43,629 nucleotides of DNA from Lachnospiraceae bacterium (GCA_030526195.1 JAUNDG010000020.1:1-43629); one strand, 5' to 3'; shown: positions 8,529 to 17,782, numbered from the stretch's first letter. Made by a program: numbers and translations. Notes: generated by a model not told the origin, from the letters alone.

Positions 8529-10496
8529 ATGAGAAGAGCATTTGTAAAACTGTTGGCAATGGTGGTTGTGTTGACTGGCTGCATTGGCATGAGTAGTCTT
8601 TCGGTTTGTGCTGATGATGAAGGTACATTGTCAGGTTTGATGTATAACCTTGGTGAAAAAGAAAAATATGATTATTCAAAAGCGGAGGTTTCCGGTGGCG
8701 TTGGCAAACGTTTCTATGTGGAGGGCGACTATGAGCGAACTTCTGCAGTTAATGGGTTTACAAGTTTTGCTGTTCATAGTGGCAATTTAAAGATCTTTGT
8801 AGATGAAGATTTTGCAAAAGAATTGATAGAAAACGAAGATGCAAAAAAGTGGCATGTTATCAATGATAACAGTAAAGAAGTAAATGGGTCAGCTTTAGCA
8901 GGAAAGGTTGGCTCAGGTGCTATTCTTGTTCAAACTTCAAAGGATGGAAAAGCCTGGATTACCGTTGATAGTGTTACGGATTTTAACAATCATTTGGATA
9001 GCATCAATGTGCCTGTAAAAAATGAAATCAAAATGGATTCATTTTATGAAACAACAGATGTTCAGTTAGTAAACGGATGCTATTACAGGATCATTGTCGC
9101 GTATAAGCTTCAAAGAGAAGCAAAACCAACACGTATAGGACTTTATGATAAAAAGAATCCTGTCAATAAAGAGCAGATAGAAGTCTATCAGTTTTATGCG
9201 TTTGACCCTTCCGTTGACCGGACGGAGGAACTTGATAAAACTAACGCATACGCATTTAGTGATGTGTATCGAGCAGATAGTCCGGATGGCTTTGAATTAA
9301 AGGAAGGGACTAAGAAACTGTTGGACAGTGATGACCCGCATTGTGATTGGAATGTGGGAAGGTTCTATATCAGCGGTTACACAGGAAAAAATACAGAAGA
9401 TAGTGACTGTCCGGTGTTCTTTAAGACACCCGGCGATAAAGTGGCTCTTTGGTTTAATCTAGAGCAGGAATTAGATAGTTGTAATAAAACGGCTGATATC
9501 CAAGTATACAAAACTCCATCCGGCTCAGACATCGAATTTGGTACTTTAAGAATAGATAAATTTGGCAGAGGGGCATTGTTTGTCAGGAAAACGGATAACT
9601 TAAATAACAGTGAAAGACAGATATACACCAATTACCTGGAAGCATCAGCTACTGTTGGAGCCAATACACGTGTTGACCTGTTTGAAGAAGGTGATTATGA
9701 GATTTCGTTAGATTATCAGCTTCATTTTGATAAGCCGTTTGTATTTGGCCTGACAACAACAAAGACGCTTACCTATAAAATGCCGTTTAAGTTTAAAGTA
9801 CGCAATGGGGACATATCGGCATTTATTAGAGAAGTCGATACAGGGGCCTTTATCTCTAACGCAAATGTTGCCGAAAATGGCTTCTATATTGACTTGGCAA
9901 ATTCTAAATACCTGGATCTTTCAATTGAACGTGAAGCCTATGTAGACAGTTTAGATGGTCCTGTTTTAGATACTAAAACAAGTGTAGTGGCAAAAGAATT
10001 CCGTGAATATAAAGATGAGGGTATTTATACAGTAACTGTTGAGAACAAAGCCACAGGAAAGACCATAGAGAAAAAGGTATATGTCGGTGATGAAGACGTA
10101 TTAAAGGTGCATGTTGCAACAGGTATGCCGTTGGATGAAATAAAAGAACGGATGGCTCGAGGGGCTGTGATAAATGACAATGGGCAATTGATTGATATTT
10201 CAAAAGGAACTGAGCTTGAAGAGAACGCAAGTGCTGAAACCACGCTGATTTCCCCAGATGTCAATATGACGGAATCTGATATGCGAGAGGGTACTGAATC
10301 TCTAAATGAAGAATCGGTAAATATTGAGGAGGATGAAAGTCAGAATAAGGCAACGGGTGATAATATCCCATCGAAAAAAAGCACACATATAGGTGGCTCA
10401 AAAGAAGGGCTCGTCTTATGTACATTTGTGGGAAGCATTATAGTTTTGCTTATCGTGATTCTTCTTGTGAAAAAAGGTAAAAAAAGAAAGGGATAA
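8529..10496 (+). CDS. Secreted, C-terminally membrane-anchored surface protein
   Basis: Start set at 8529 (MRRAFVK) since GGGGG lies 8 bp upstream; an in-frame TTG at 8511 is less likely. 655 residues: signal peptide with a hydrophobic core and possible cleavage after SVCA; an LTGC within the core could act as a lipobox, so the anchor type is uncertain. A long hydrophilic extracellular part rich in short beta-type stretches follows, then a Ser/Glu/Asn-rich stalk (~555-620), a TM helix near 627-647 and a KKGKKRKG cytoplasmic tail. No LPXTG motif. No family recognised. Six bp separate it from the lipoprotein toxin gene, so it may act with the toxin as a surface partner; that is inference. Confidence 0.75.
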   Translation: MRRAFVKLLAMVVVLTGCIGMSSLSVCADDEGTLSGLMYNLGEKEKYDYSKAEVSGGVGKRFYVEGDYERTSAVNGFTSFAVHSGNLKIFVDEDFAKELIENEDAKKWHVINDNSKEVNGSALAGKVGSGAILVQTSKDGKAWITVDSVTDFNNHLDSINVPVKNEIKMDSFYETTDVQLVNGCYYRIIVAYKLQREAKPTRIGLYDKKNPVNKEQIEVYQFYAFDPSVDRTEELDKTNAYAFSDVYRADSPDGFELKEGTKKLLDSDDPHCDWNVGRFYISGYTGKNTEDSDCPVFFKTPGDKVALWFNLEQELDSCNKTADIQVYKTPSGSDIEFGTLRIDKFGRGALFVRKTDNLNNSERQIYTNYLEASATVGANTRVDLFEEGDYEISLDYQLHFDKPFVFGLTTTKTLTYKMPFKFKVRNGDISAFIREVDTGAFISNANVAENGFYIDLANSKYLDLSIEREAYVDSLDGPVLDTKTSVVAKEFREYKDEGIYTVTVENKATGKTIEKKVYVGDEDVLKVHVATGMPLDEIKERMARGAVINDNGQLIDISKGTELEENASAETTLISPDVNMTESDMREGTESLNEESVNIEEDESQNKATGDNIPSKKSTHIGGSKEGLVLCTFVGSIIVLLIVILLVKKGKKRKG

Positions 10497-10502
10497 TGCG
10501 GC

Positions 10503-11747
10503 ATGAAAAAAATGATAGCATTATTGCTTGCTTGTTCTTTGTTTTTATGTTCGTGTGCAAAAAATGAGGGGATTTCCGAGGAACAAGTAGCAGAGCCGCT
10601 TGATGAGACTACAGAAGTCTTTGAAAGTGATAGTGCAGATGAAGCTAATGATGAATTATATTCAAATCAAACGGATTCTTGTGATATTTCTATTGAAGGT
10701 CTTGAGGATGATAATCTTTTAAGATATGTAGAAAACAAAGTATATTCCGATCTTGTGATAAATATCGATAGCGAAGAGTACTTTGTAGAAAATGTAGAAG
10801 CTGTTTATTATCCTAAGGAATACGTAGAAGCATTAGCATCAAACTCTCAATCTAATCGGTATTTTGGATATACGGCAGCAGAACTAAATGCACAATTTCA
10901 AGGTACAAAGTATGTTTTTACACTTGGCGAAGACGGTCAGACAACAGTGGTTCCTATGGAAACACTCACAGATGATGTTTATATTAAATGCCTTGAAAAT
11001 GTGATCATTGGAACCGGTGTCATCCTTGTTTGTGTGACGGTGTCCTTGGTGGCAGCACCTGCAGCGCCAGCAGTTGCTATGATTTTTGCCGCTTCAGCAT
11101 CGACAGGTGCTGCGTTTGCGGTTGAGTCCGGAACATTGGCATTTGCAGCAGCGGCCATTGCAAAAGGATATGAAACGGAGAGTTTCAGCGAGGCAATGAG
11201 AGCCGGAGCAGAGGCGGCCGGAGAAGGCTTCAAATGGGGGGCGATTTCTGGGGCCGCTTTTGGTGGGGGAAAAGAGTTTTTTGCACTCAAAGGCGCGACA
11301 TTGAATGGATTATCACTGAATGAAGCGGCAAAAATACAAAAAGAATCAGGATATCCATTGGAATTAATAAAGCAGTTTAAAAGCATTGAGGAATACAGAG
11401 TCTATAAAGAAGCTGGATTGTATACCAAAATGGTTAATGGCAAGATGGCTTTGGTGAGAAATATCGATTTGCAGTATGTTTCTGAATTGCCAAACGGAGA
11501 GAAAGTGACAAATCTTGTTCGGATGCAAAAAGGTTATGCGCCAATTGATCCAGCTACAGGAAAACAATATCAACTTCATCATATTAATCAGAATATGGAA
11601 GGAACATTAGCAATACTCACGGAAAGTGAACACCAGGGAAATTCGGCAATATTGAATTTGTTTGGAAAAGAATCGGAGATTAATAGGAATGCCTTTGCAA
11701 AAATAAGACGAGAGTTCTGGAAAAAATATGCGGCTGGTTTGTTATAG
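10503..11747 (+). CDS. Lipoprotein polymorphic toxin with C-terminal LHH (HNH/EndoVII) nuclease domain
   Basis: 414 residues. The signal peptide ends in lipobox LCSC (Cys18). An acidic ectodomain (~20-160) is followed by a long Ala/Gly-rich hydrophobic stretch (~166-222) and an amphipathic Gly-rich part. The C-terminus has YQLHHINQN (LHH at 358-360), LTESEH and a basic helix, matching the LHH family of HNH/Endonuclease VII-type toxin nucleases from polymorphic toxin systems. The next gene encodes a SUKH-family protein, the usual immunity partner of such nucleases. Known LHH toxins of Firmicutes usually carry LXG or WXG N-termini; a lipoprotein N-terminus is unusual. The hydrophobic region could serve membrane translocation. 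Target is probably DNA; antibacterial use is inferred. Confidence 0.82.
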   Translation: MKKMIALLLACSLFLCSCAKNEGISEEQVAEPLDETTEVFESDSADEANDELYSNQTDSCDISIEGLEDDNLLRYVENKVYSDLVINIDSEEYFVENVEAVYYPKEYVEALASNSQSNRYFGYTAAELNAQFQGTKYVFTLGEDGQTTVVPMETLTDDVYIKCLENVIIGTGVILVCVTVSLVAAPAAPAVAMIFAASASTGAAFAVESGTLAFAAAAIAKGYETESFSEAMRAGAEAAGEGFKWGAISGAAFGGGKEFFALKGATLNGLSLNEAAKIQKESGYPLELIKQFKSIEEYRVYKEAGLYTKMVNGKMALVRNIDLQYVSELPNGEKVTNLVRMQKGYAPIDPATGKQYQLHHINQNMEGTLAILTESEHQGNSAILNLFGKESEINRNAFAKIRREFWKKYAAGLL

Positions 11748-11758
11748 GGGGATTTATT

Positions 11759-12133
11759 ATGAAAATAGCGGAGATATTTAGCCAGAAAGAAGATTTTATC
11801 GCTGGGAATGGTGTGACAAAGGATGAGGTGCTACGTGCGGAAAGTGAACTGGGATTATCATTTTCTGAAGAATATAAAGAGTATTTGATGACTTTTGGTC
11901 TGGCAATGTTTGATGGCCATGAACTGACAGGTTTGGGAAGAATTGAAAGATTGAATGTAATTCTTGTAACACAGCAGATGAGGGCACGCTTCAAAGATAT
12001 ACCGTTGGATTGGTACGTGATAGAGGATGCTGGTATTGATAATATCGTTATCTGGCAGGATTCAAAAGGCAAAATATTCTTTAATAACCAGGAAGTGTAT
12101 GACTCTTTTTCAGCATATATTTCTGATATGTAG
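11759..12133 (+). CDS. SUKH (SMI1/KNR4) family immunity protein
   Basis: 124 residues, cytoplasmic, acidic. VTKDEVLRAESELGLSFSEEYKEYLMTFG near residue 20 is the classic SMI1/KNR4 opening, followed by the mixed strand/helix pattern and a C-terminal helix (DSFSAYISDM). SUKH proteins neutralise nuclease toxins in polymorphic toxin loci; B. subtilis YobK next to the YobL toxin is a known example. It begins 11 bp after the LHH toxin stop with GGGGG as ribosome binding site, giving the typical toxin-immunity order. Confidence 0.87.
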   Translation: MKIAEIFSQKEDFIAGNGVTKDEVLRAESELGLSFSEEYKEYLMTFGLAMFDGHELTGLGRIERLNVILVTQQMRARFKDIPLDWYVIEDAGIDNIVIWQDSKGKIFFNNQEVYDSFSAYISDM

Positions 12134-12179
12134 TTGTGTGCTTTCGTAATGTGCTTTTACTTTATTTTGAGGAAGTGGC

Positions 12180-13799
12180 ATGGGTGAATATTATTGCCCG
12201 AAATGTGGCGCAGTATTAAATGAGCAAAATGGATTTGATCCGGCTCAAGGGACTTGGAAATGTACAGAGTGCGGAGCATTTCTAATGGACGATGAGGTAT
12301 ATAGCGGACATGATTTTGAAGGGGTGGCCTGGTTTTGTGATAGCTGCGGTGCACTTCTCAATTGCCAGGACGGCTTCTCAGATGTATATGGCTCTTGGTC
12401 GTGTACAAATTGTGGATATAATAATCCAATTAATGAAGATAACATATTCGAAGAGGCAGAGTTTTCATGTCCAAATTGTGGTGTGGCGTTAGATTATCAA
12501 CCGGGGTTTGATAAATATGATGATAATTGGGAATGTACAGCATGTGGAACTTCTTTGTACCATAAGTACAGTTGCGATGAGTACTCTATAGTTGAAGAAC
12601 CAGAGTATAAATGTCCCAATTGTGATGCTGCACTAGATTATCAACCAGGGTTTAATAAATATGACGATGATTGGGAATGTACAGCGTGTGGAGCTTCTCT
12701 GCATCATAAATACAGTTGCGATGAGTATTCTATAGCAGAGGAACCAGAGTATAAATGCCCCAATTGTGATGCTGCACTAGATTATCAATCGGGATTTGAT
12801 AAATATGATGATAATTGGGAATGCACAGCATGTGGGACTCAATTGCATCGCAAATCCAACAGAAACGATTATTGCGTTGCTGAAGAATCTCAATACCTAT
12901 GTCCAGTTTGTGGATCCGATTTAACAGAACAAATGGACTTCGACTGCGAATTATTGAAATGGGAATGTATTGAGTGCGGAGCAAAGTTGCACCGAGATTA
13001 TTACGTTGATTCATTCGAGGAGGCGTTTGAGGATGCGGTATTTACAAAATACAAAAAGAATAATTCTGATGTATCGCCCTCAAACATCGTCAATTGTTCT
13101 CAATCAAATAAAATAAAGGATAAAAAAGAGCAGCATTATTCAGAAGTAGAAAAAGTGGATAGAGGAGATAGAGATGCCTCATTAAGCGTTAGAAAAAAGA
13201 TACCGCGGTGGAGAATAGTTTTTTCAGTGGTTATTATCTCGATTCTAACGCTAATTATTGTGGTTTCATATTATGAAAGCACACTTCTGATTGTGACAAA
13301 TGTGGAAGCTGAAGATGTAGTCGGAAAAGAATATCAACAAGTAGTAGAACAATTAAAAAAAACTGGGTTCACATGGATAATTACGAAAGAGAAAAATGAC
13401 TTATCGCAGTATGAAGTAGATGAAGTGAATGCAGTATGCGAAGTGCAAATCGCTTTTGAAAGCGAGTTCCATGCAGATTCGGAATTTCCCTCAAATTTTC
13501 CGATTATAGTATATTATCATGCAATGGAAAAAAGGAATCCACCGTTATCATCAAATCAGGCCAAAGGAGAGAATTACAAAGAGGTGCTTAAAGTGTTTAA
13601 TGAGGCGGGTTTCTATAATATTTCATATGATGTGAAATACGATATTCTTACTGGATGGCTTGCAAAAGATGGAGATGTGAAAAAAGTGACGATAGATGGG
13701 AGAGAAGACTTTTCAACAGAGAAAGAATATAAATTGGATGCGGAAATAGTGATTTCATATCATACTTATCGTAAGAATAAAGGGAAAAGAATTGAGTGA
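12180..13799 (+). CDS. Multi-zinc-ribbon protein with one TM helix and PASTA-like repeats
   Basis: 539 residues. About six zinc ribbons (CPxCG...WxCxxCG pattern) fill residues 1-280; each resembles the Sec23/Sec24-type finger often named in clostridial annotations. Three of them are near-identical tandem copies. A Lys/Ser-rich linker (~285-340), one TM helix (~345-365) and two extracytoplasmic PASTA-like segments follow (VVGKEYQQVVEQLKKTGF and GENYKEVLKVFNEAGF). The arrangement puts ribbons in the cytoplasm and PASTA-like domains outside, suggesting a membrane sensor or scaffold. GAGGAAG precedes the ATG; it starts 46 bp after the immunity gene. Ligand and partners are unknown. Confidence 0.8.
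   Translation: MGEYYCPKCGAVLNEQNGFDPAQGTWKCTECGAFLMDDEVYSGHDFEGVAWFCDSCGALLNCQDGFSDVYGSWSCTNCGYNNPINEDNIFEEAEFSCPNCGVALDYQPGFDKYDDNWECTACGTSLYHKYSCDEYSIVEEPEYKCPNCDAALDYQPGFNKYDDDWECTACGASLHHKYSCDEYSIAEEPEYKCPNCDAALDYQSGFDKYDDNWECTACGTQLHRKSNRNDYCVAEESQYLCPVCGSDLTEQMDFDCELLKWECIECGAKLHRDYYVDSFEEAFEDAVFTKYKKNNSDVSPSNIVNCSQSNKIKDKKEQHYSEVEKVDRGDRDASLSVRKKIPRWRIVFSVVIISILTLIIVVSYYESTLLIVTNVEAEDVVGKEYQQVVEQLKKTGFTWIITKEKNDLSQYEVDEVNAVCEVQIAFESEFHADSEFPSNFPIIVYYHAMEKRNPPLSSNQAKGENYKEVLKVFNEAGFYNISYDVKYDILTGWLAKDGDVKKVTIDGREDFSTEKEYKLDAEIVISYHTYRKNKGKRIE
12462..12893 (+). repeat. Three 144-bp in-frame tandem repeats (zinc ribbon unit)
   Basis: Units at 12462-12605, 12606-12749 and 12750-12893, exactly 48 codons each and mostly identical at DNA level, especially the last two (GCACTAGATTATCAA, TGGGAATGTACAGC). 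They keep the reading frame, so unit loss or gain would change ribbon number without disrupting the protein. Confidence 0.9.
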
Positions 13800-13874
13800 G
13801 ACGTGCTCTTGACAATGAAGCATTATCTATCGAAAGCGCATTTTCTGGCTTGTTTTTGGGAATGAGGGGATAGA

Positions 13875-15341
13875 ATGGGCGATCTTTTCAAAAAAGATAG
13901 TGAAGAGAATAAATTCTTTATATATGAGTTTACGGTTGGCCCCAATGGTTACCAGTTTGCTGCGAATATCCAATCAGCCATGTCAACAGCAGAATCTGAA
14001 TTAATGTCAGTATCTGAACGTTTAGAAGAAACTGAAGAATCTTTAAAGAAACTAACACCGGAATGTGACAAACTGGATTATATTCTGGCGGCAAGTAGCG
14101 GCGTACTGTGCGGTTTGCTTGATGTTTTTCTTGTGGGAAAACCGGGAGAATCTCCGATTGGGGATTTAACAGATAAATGGTTTGAAGATCGAACAAAGGA
14201 TTTTGCTAAACTGAGTGGCTGGACAGGTAAAGACAATGATGATGCTACATCAGCAGTAAGATATCTAGAGAAAACGTTTAAGATTCCTTATGACCAGCGT
14301 GGGGCTGGGGATGCAGGTGGAAAAGTCTTTGATTTGACACCTAAGAATCATCATTTTAAATCCCTTGCACATAACCCGACACTTTTGGGATTGTTTTTTT
14401 CGATACTGGATCAATGGAATGACACATCTCATTTTGTTACAGATGGCAGGGTGATTACTTTAGAAGGGGCTGACGAATTATTTGAACTTCGTGGTGAGAC
14501 GGTACCGGCTAAACTCTTTTTTGGATTTCTTAATTGGTTTGGACATTTGATTTCAGATATGTCGGGATCATCTGGCAGCGTCAGTCGTGGCATGGGTATT
14601 CCTTCACCGATATGGTCTTGGTCAAATGATATTATTGCAATAAAGGATAAACTTCACATTACGCCGGGCGAATTCGATCAGTCATTAAATGACTTGGCTC
14701 AAAACATTTATAATTCAGGATACGATGCCAGATTTCAATCAGCTCAATGTATTCCGGTTTTTTTCAATGAGCTAATTGTACGATTAATGTATTCTGTCAG
14801 GCGGATGATCACATATTATCAGCAAACAGAGCAACAAACAAGATCGTTCAAAGCATTGTGGAAAGCGTGCGAGCCATTTTCAAATGCATCAGTTAAGCGG
14901 ATGTTGACAGTTGCCCATGGCTCTTTTTGTGTTGTTGATGCAGGTGATGCCGCAATAAGAGGTCTGTTGAAAGGTCAGGGAGCATTTGATGTTGGTGAAT
15001 TCGTTATGCGTCTCAATATTATTGGTATCGGACGTTTTTCCATATCTCTATACGGAGAAGCGAAAAGAGCCATTCAGCGTATGGGGATTGACCGTGAAGT
15101 TGTGTGCTTGACGAGAGAACGAACTATTCTTCTTGATTATATTGAAGGATTGAGATGCCTGGAAGAAGTATATGACGATGAGTCTCTTCTGGTATTTGTT
15201 CAGGATCTTCAAAACAGTGAGTTATACATTGAAAATTTTGAAAAAACAGTAGCATTGGCTGAAAAACGAGGTGTGCCAGATAAGAAGATTCTTCATAACA
15301 AGGCGGAAATCGATGCCTATTTTGCTCCAAGGAGGCCATGA
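13875..15341 (+). CDS. Unrecognised helical protein, first gene of an overlapping pair
   Basis: 488 residues, no signal peptide. GAGGGG lies ahead of the ATG. An N-terminal coiled coil (~30-65, ESELMSVSERLEETEESLKKL) is followed by a moderately hydrophobic stretch near 70-85, a central region with LFFGFLNWFGHLISDMSG and a mainly helical second half (MYSVRRMITYYQQTEQQTR). I do not recognise a family, catalytic motif or nucleotide-binding site. Its stop codon overlaps the start of the next gene, so the products probably act together. AT-rich like its neighbours. It could be a phage-defence or toxin component, but nothing in the sequence proves this. Confidence 0.7.
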   Translation: MGDLFKKDSEENKFFIYEFTVGPNGYQFAANIQSAMSTAESELMSVSERLEETEESLKKLTPECDKLDYILAASSGVLCGLLDVFLVGKPGESPIGDLTDKWFEDRTKDFAKLSGWTGKDNDDATSAVRYLEKTFKIPYDQRGAGDAGGKVFDLTPKNHHFKSLAHNPTLLGLFFSILDQWNDTSHFVTDGRVITLEGADELFELRGETVPAKLFFGFLNWFGHLISDMSGSSGSVSRGMGIPSPIWSWSNDIIAIKDKLHITPGEFDQSLNDLAQNIYNSGYDARFQSAQCIPVFFNELIVRLMYSVRRMITYYQQTEQQTRSFKALWKACEPFSNASVKRMLTVAHGSFCVVDAGDAAIRGLLKGQGAFDVGEFVMRLNIIGIGRFSISLYGEAKRAIQRMGIDREVVCLTRERTILLDYIEGLRCLEEVYDDESLLVFVQDLQNSELYIENFEKTVALAEKRGVPDKKILHNKAEIDAYFAPRRP

Positions 15342-16480
15342 TGAAGGCAAAAACAAAATCGCAACTTCAGATTGCAAGAGAAAAGGCTCAAGATGCCGTT
15401 AATGTTACAAATCAAGGGATTGAAAAGCTTGGACAGTATACCAAAGATCTTTATCAAGCATTGTCGGCTTTGCAGGATCACTTTGATTTGATTAGGAATG
15501 TTCCAACGGAAAAGAAACTACAGGTTGAAGAACTTAAGAAAATCAGAGTGAACTGGAAGCAGCAAGCCGAAAAAATCGAAAATGATTATAATGCTGCAAA
15601 AGTAAAAAATGCGGGGGCGGGAGCTGTTGGGGCTGGCATGGGAGTTGCAGTTGCTGCTATGGGGCCGACAGTAGCCATGGGGATTGCCACAACGTTTGGT
15701 GTTGCATCAACAGGCACTGCAATTTCTGCATTAAGTGGAGTTGCGGCTCAAAATGCTGCCCTTGCCTGGCTTGGTGGTGGCGCACTTGCGGCTGGCGGCG
15801 GAGGTATGGCGGCCGGGAAAGTTCTTCTCCTGATGACGGGACCGGTGGGCATTGCGATTGCATCAGCTGCATTGGTGGCAAGTGGCGTTATGATCTGGAA
15901 AGGAACGACAGAGAAAAAACGTCTTGAAGATATTTTTACCGGCATTAGTAATCGTGATGTAAAATCCTACGAGTTAGCAATAGTGGAATTACAAGAACGT
16001 ATCAAACGTATTCATGGCGAGAACAAAGTGTTGCGCGAGGTGCTTGAAAGCATCCGAGGGTATGGTCTCGACTATAGTTTGATGACAGAAAAACAGCAGT
16101 ATGCACTTGGCGCATCTTTTAACATGATGAATTCTTCGACACAACTTTTGATCAATCCTATTCTTGGATTGATGCCTAAATTTTCGGAAAATGATTATTT
16201 GGGATATCTTGAGTGGCCACGAAGAAAAGCTAAAAAGGTAACTTTTGATAGATACCAAGATGTCGTCATTTTCCTTGCAAACTTCTTATATAAGATTGAA
16301 CTGAACAGTACTGATTGCGAATTATTATGGAAGGCATTGAAAAATAACAAGGAACTGGTCGAGTCGATGGGAATCTCGAAAAATGAGTTCTCGAGGGAAT
16401 TGTTCGATGCGGCGTTAGAAGCACTGCAGTATCAAAGTCTTACAGCAATGAAGGATCGTATTCAGAAAGGGCGCACGTGA
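15341..16480 (+). CDS. Coiled-coil protein with long Gly/Ala-rich membrane segment, second gene of the pair
   Basis: 379 residues from the ATG at 15341, preferred because GGAGG lies 5 bp upstream; the ATG at 15338 would leave only 2 bp. N-terminal helices/coiled coil (~1-90), then about 97 residues (~92-188) of Gly/Ala-rich hydrophobic sequence with glycine-zipper spacing (GAGAVGAGMG, GGGALAAGGGGMAAG) able to form several TM hairpins, then another coiled coil (~200-235) and a helical C-terminus. No signal peptide. The coil-hydrophobic hairpin-coil plan recalls alpha-helical pore formers, which is inference. The stop overlaps a terminator, so it ends the operon. No known family recognised. Confidence 0.7.
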   Translation: MKAKTKSQLQIAREKAQDAVNVTNQGIEKLGQYTKDLYQALSALQDHFDLIRNVPTEKKLQVEELKKIRVNWKQQAEKIENDYNAAKVKNAGAGAVGAGMGVAVAAMGPTVAMGIATTFGVASTGTAISALSGVAAQNAALAWLGGGALAAGGGGMAAGKVLLLMTGPVGIAIASAALVASGVMIWKGTTEKKRLEDIFTGISNRDVKSYELAIVELQERIKRIHGENKVLREVLESIRGYGLDYSLMTEKQQYALGASFNMMNSSTQLLINPILGLMPKFSENDYLGYLEWPRRKAKKVTFDRYQDVVIFLANFLYKIELNSTDCELLWKALKNNKELVESMGISKNEFSRELFDAALEALQYQSLTAMKDRIQKGRT

Positions 16481-16494
16481 TGTGCGCCCCTTTT
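16469..16494 (+). terminator. Terminator ending the six-gene run, overlapping the stop codon
   Basis: Stem GGGCGCAC (16469-16476) with GTGCGCCC (16482-16489), loop GTGAT that contains the TGA stop of the upstream gene, then CTTTTCTT. It lies 29 bp from the end of the convergent gene. Confidence 0.88.
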
Positions 16495-16509
16495 CTTGAG
16501 AAAATTGAT

Positions 16510-17757
16510 TTATGTCGTATATTTCAGCCCGCGCCCACTTCCGGTGGTATGGATATAACCATCCTCAACAAGCTTCTTAAGAATCTTGACAACCTTGTTT
16601 TTGCCAAACCCGGTCATTTCTACAATGGTTGAGCTGGCAACGGTACGGCCTTTTATAAATTCGTACACTTTGTTTTCGTCATCAGACAAATCATTTTTTT
16701 GAAGGATTACCGGCAGCGAGATACGAATGCTGGAATCGCTGATATCAAAGATCGGTTTCCGTTCACTGTTCTGATAGGATTCGATAATTCTGCGGATACC
16801 GGTGCCGAAGCGCTCTATCATCCCTAAACGCAGGAAGACTGTTGCAATGATGCGGTTTCTTAATAAGGAAAGACCGCCTTTGAAATAGTCTTCTTTACTT
16901 ATGCCCTTCGGCAAACCACCGGGGGAGGTGATTTCAATTCTGTCCGAAAACATAGCAACATTAATGGGCGCTTTTACGTCCCATGCTCTATGAACTAAGG
17001 CATTAGCGATGGATTCTCGGAAAGCTTCTTCCGGAATCAAAGAAACGGTATTTCTTATTGCACCACGGATCTGTTCATATTGATAATACTTGCGATATGT
17101 TTCGATGGCCTGATCGTATTGCAGCAAAAGAGATTCATTTTCGAAGGTTTCACGGTCGAGAATGATGCTGATGGAATCTCCGAATCTCATAAGGTCAATG
17201 CCCGGGAAGCTGTTTTTATCTGCCAGAAGTTCGCCGGCGATGTTCAAGCCTTGACCAGGCTTGTCGAGCTCGAGTGTTTTGAGGGTGTCCTCAGAGAAAT
17301 CTGTCAGAAGGAGTTTTTCTTTCAGCTTCTGCTCCAAGGTGTTGAAGGTCAGACCCTCTTCTTTTGTCGCTAATTCTTCATATGATGTATCCTGCCCATC
17401 TAAAATAAGGCGTGTGAGATCAAGGCGGTCCACCTCAATCGTTGCTGAATCATTTCGACGATAGGCTTTGGACTTATAAAGATAGGGCTTATGAGGACCC
17501 TCTTTTACAGTGAGTTTGATAACAGAAGTTGCGTTATCAATTTCCAGACGGTATTCGGGAACTGGATTAAGACTGTCGTTTATACGGTTTTCTATATCAA
17601 GACAAACCTTGACCGGATCGTGGATGCCTATTTCTGTCCCTTCATCAGTAATTCCAAAATAAATTTCCCCGGTTCCATAATTCGCAAAGGCACTAACTGT
17701 TTTTAAAAATGTATTTGAAACAGTTTCTTTGAATTCAGTATTTCTTGATTCGCGCAT
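16510..17757 (-). CDS. AlbA_2/Schlafen-type ATP-binding transcriptional regulator
   Basis: 415 residues from the ATG at 17757, chosen because AGGAGGG lies 9 bp upstream; the open frame extends further into the promoter palindrome but lacks a site. N-terminal AlbA_2 (Schlafen AAA-4-like) domain: ESRNTEFKE, FANYGTGEIYFGI. A RecG-related HATPase_c_4-like middle follows: EEAFRESIANALVHRAWD, ITSPGGLP and RFGTGIRRI. The C-terminus is a winged helix (GFGKNKVVKILKKLVEDGYIHTTGSGRG). Such proteins are widespread putative regulators, often on mobile or defence islands. It converges on the six-gene run and carries its own palindromic promoter, so autoregulation is likely. Direct targets unknown. Confidence 0.88.
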   Translation of the reverse strand: MRESRNTEFKETVSNTFLKTVSAFANYGTGEIYFGITDEGTEIGIHDPVKVCLDIENRINDSLNPVPEYRLEIDNATSVIKLTVKEGPHKPYLYKSKAYRRNDSATIEVDRLDLTRLILDGQDTSYEELATKEEGLTFNTLEQKLKEKLLLTDFSEDTLKTLELDKPGQGLNIAGELLADKNSFPGIDLMRFGDSISIILDRETFENESLLLQYDQAIETYRKYYQYEQIRGAIRNTVSLIPEEAFRESIANALVHRAWDVKAPINVAMFSDRIEITSPGGLPKGISKEDYFKGGLSLLRNRIIATVFLRLGMIERFGTGIRRIIESYQNSERKPIFDISDSSIRISLPVILQKNDLSDDENKVYEFIKGRTVASSTIVEMTGFGKNKVVKILKKLVEDGYIHTTGSGRGLKYTT

Positions 17758-17782
17758 AATACGATGCCCTCCTGTTGAGAAA

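Noticed and set aside
12462-12893. Repeats as a CRISPR array
   Set aside because: Units are 144 bp, contiguous, in frame and coding; no spacers.
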